Below are positions 4,290 through 5,638 of a stretch of 5,638 nt of DNA, piece by piece. This stretch comes from Eubacterium sp. (lineage in GTDB: Bacteria; Bacillota; Clostridia; Oscillospirales; Acutalibacteraceae), in the NCBI GenBank assembly GCA_029052085.1, contig JAIDJS010000327.1:1-5638 (forward strand), given 5' to 3'. Each line of letters opens with the position of its first letter. Within the stretch, counting starts at the first letter, position 1. The translations under genes were made by a program, and so were the position numbers. The notes beneath the pieces were generated by a model. It saw only the letters and a program-made list of their open reading frames with translations, was not told the origin of the DNA and ran no database searches.

Positions 4290-5638
4290 TTGAAAAAATA
4301 CAAATGCATAACTGCTTCCTGTATGGCTTTGATACTTCTTTTTTCAGCCTTGCTGCCAATTCAGGCTTTCTCTGCCGCAGGTGAACCACTCTCGCTGACA
4401 GTTGCATATGATGCAAAATGCGGAGAACCATCCATCTTTACAGTTAATGCCGAAGGTGGTTCAGGCAACTATTTATACCATTTAGGCAACATTACAAGAG
4501 ATGGCGAAGACGGTCAGTATTTTATAATGGATCCCAGCCGTCTGCCGGGATATAAAGCAGACAATACATTTGAATTAACATTTTATGCTTCTGGTGTATA
4601 TTATCTTCATTTTTATGTAATGGATAAGGGTGCCAGCCCCATTGTAACAAAAAGAGAAATTGTAAAGGTTACACTGAATGACCCGGCATACCCAACCGTT
4701 GAAGCAGTTGCGGATCAGATTGCAGCCCAATGTGAAGCAGTCTGTAAAACAGATTATGAGCGTGCCCTGTGGCTGCATGACTGGCTGCTGGATCATTGTG
4801 AATACGATTACTCTTATCTTTACTGCAATCCTGAAGGAGCACTTGTAAGAGGAACCGGCACCTGTGAGGCATATCACCGTGCATATACAATGCTCCTTAA
4901 GCGTGTTGGAATTGCCAGCGGACGAATCGAAGGGAATGGCCATGTCTGGACAGCTGTATATATTGACGGAAACTGGTATCAGGTAGATGTCACTTGGGAC
5001 GACAACGGATATTCCGATTATACATATGAAAACTATCTGTATTTCGGTCTGAATGACACAATTATGAATATGGTGCATTCCGATCACGCTCCGAATGACG
5101 GATATATATCGGATTCACTTACAAACAACTATTTTATTAAAAGCGGATTGATTCATAACTGGTCCGACCCACTGGAAGAGTCCATACAAGCAAACCTGCA
5201 AAAAGGGGCAGAATCATTTGTTATTCCCATTACTTCCAATATGCCTGCCGGCTATCAGGATGTCATTTATAATCTTGCAGCATATCAGCTTTCAACACAG
5301 GAATGGGCAAACGAAACACATACTGTTAAAATTAACGCAAGCTACTCTGCGGGACAGATGAAAATTAACGCCTCATATACACCTATCCATACGCATATAT
5401 GGGACAATGGAATCATTACGAAAGAGCCTACTGCTTCAACGGATGGAATCAAAACCTATACCTGTACCATTTGCGAAGCAACCAAAACCGAAACCATTAC
5501 CATAACACGACTTCAGACACCAATAGCAAAAGCGGTTGTAAATGCAAACGGCGGATTTACCATTTCGTGGAACGCAGTTTCGGGAGCAGATAAGTATGAT
5601 GTGTATATTGATAACGGAACGGGCTACAAGCTTCTTCG
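4290..5638 (+). CDS. Secreted transglutaminase-like protein with Fn3 domain (partial, runs off right edge)
   Basis: The open frame starts at TTG 4290 and continues without a stop to the window end (449 codons plus two bases), so the C-terminus is missing. Residues 1-30 form a signal peptide: KKYK, then a hydrophobic core to about 26, with cleavage likely after FSA or FSAA. Residues 31-130 look like a beta-rich domain. Residues 155-240 match the transglutaminase-core fold: GTGTCEAY with Cys192, GHVWTAV with His218 and VDVTWDD with Asp233 make the expected triad. In bacterial surface proteins this fold is usually a protease, amidase or peptide cross-linking enzyme, and the target cannot be read here. 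Residues 368-403 (HIWDNG to TCTICEATKTE, cysteines 392 and 395) resemble a segment common in clostridial surface proteins. A fibronectin type III domain begins near 405 (ISWNAVSGADKYDVYI). The product is probably extracellular or wall-attached; any anchor lies beyond the window. Confidence 0.88.
   Translation, partial: MKKYKCITASCMALILLFSALLPIQAFSAAGEPLSLTVAYDAKCGEPSIFTVNAEGGSGNYLYHLGNITRDGEDGQYFIMDPSRLPGYKADNTFELTFYASGVYYLHFYVMDKGASPIVTKREIVKVTLNDPAYPTVEAVADQIAAQCEAVCKTDYERALWLHDWLLDHCEYDYSYLYCNPEGALVRGTGTCEAYHRAYTMLLKRVGIASGRIEGNGHVWTAVYIDGNWYQVDVTWDDNGYSDYTYENYLYFGLNDTIMNMVHSDHAPNDGYISDSLTNNYFIKSGLIHNWSDPLEESIQANLQKGAESFVIPITSNMPAGYQDVIYNLAAYQLSTQEWANETHTVKINASYSAGQMKINASYTPIHTHIWDNGIITKEPTASTDGIKTYTCTICEATKTETITITRLQTPIAKAVVNANGGFTISWNAVSGADKYDVYIDNGTGYKLL

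Noticed and set aside
4575..5087. Long minus-strand open frame of 170 codons, and a shorter one at 4669-4890
   Set aside because: Both lie antisense to the transglutaminase-like domain, whose catalytic triad is clearly read on the plus strand; neither has a recognisable motif or good ribosome binding site.
5399..5593. 64-codon open frame inside the transglutaminase-like gene
   Set aside because: The main frame continues through it with recognisable CxxC and Fn3 sequence, so this is a shadow frame.

Overview
The window reads as a chromosomal segment of a low-GC Gram-positive bacterium, most likely a gut-type member of the Clostridia (Oscillospiraceae/Eubacteriales-like). The basis is AT-rich DNA, strong AAAGGAG ribosome binding sites, consensus sigma-A promoters with 17-bp spacers, U-tract terminators, an S-box (SAM-I) riboswitch ahead of metK, a TTG start, and a secreted transglutaminase-like/Fn3 protein. 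The lineage is inferred from style and gene types; no rRNA or other taxonomic marker is present.

Layout. Positions 1-75 are non-coding and hold one AT-rich 10-bp inverted repeat. The minus-strand block at 76-2452 is a metabolic unit. It reads, in transcription order, as a sigma-A promoter, a SAM-I riboswitch with its terminator, metK (S-adenosylmethionine synthetase, 2238 down to 1060), a hairpin in a 60-bp gap, a metallo-beta-lactamase-fold hydrolase (999 down to 121) and a U-tract terminator. When SAM is plentiful the riboswitch should terminate transcription before metK. When SAM is scarce, metK and probably the hydrolase are transcribed.

A short AT-rich divergent region (2453-2522) separates this from the plus-strand genes. 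The first is a 520-residue two-part protein at 2589-4151: an extended short-chain dehydrogenase/reductase (epimerase-like) with a C-terminal four-cysteine zinc-ribbon module. It has its own promoter, a tandem 11-bp repeat at its transcription start, and a strong terminator. The second starts at a TTG codon at 4290, also with its own promoter, and runs off the right edge. It is an exported protein with a transglutaminase-like (Cys-His-Asp) domain, a cell-surface-type CxxC segment and the start of a fibronectin type III domain.

There are no mobile elements, tRNAs, rRNAs or CRISPR arrays. Most of the window is ordinary housekeeping and surface-protein content. The least explained items are the dehydrogenase-zinc-ribbon fusion and the possible placement of an uncharacterised MBL hydrolase under SAM-riboswitch control. 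I see no clear multi-gene novel system.
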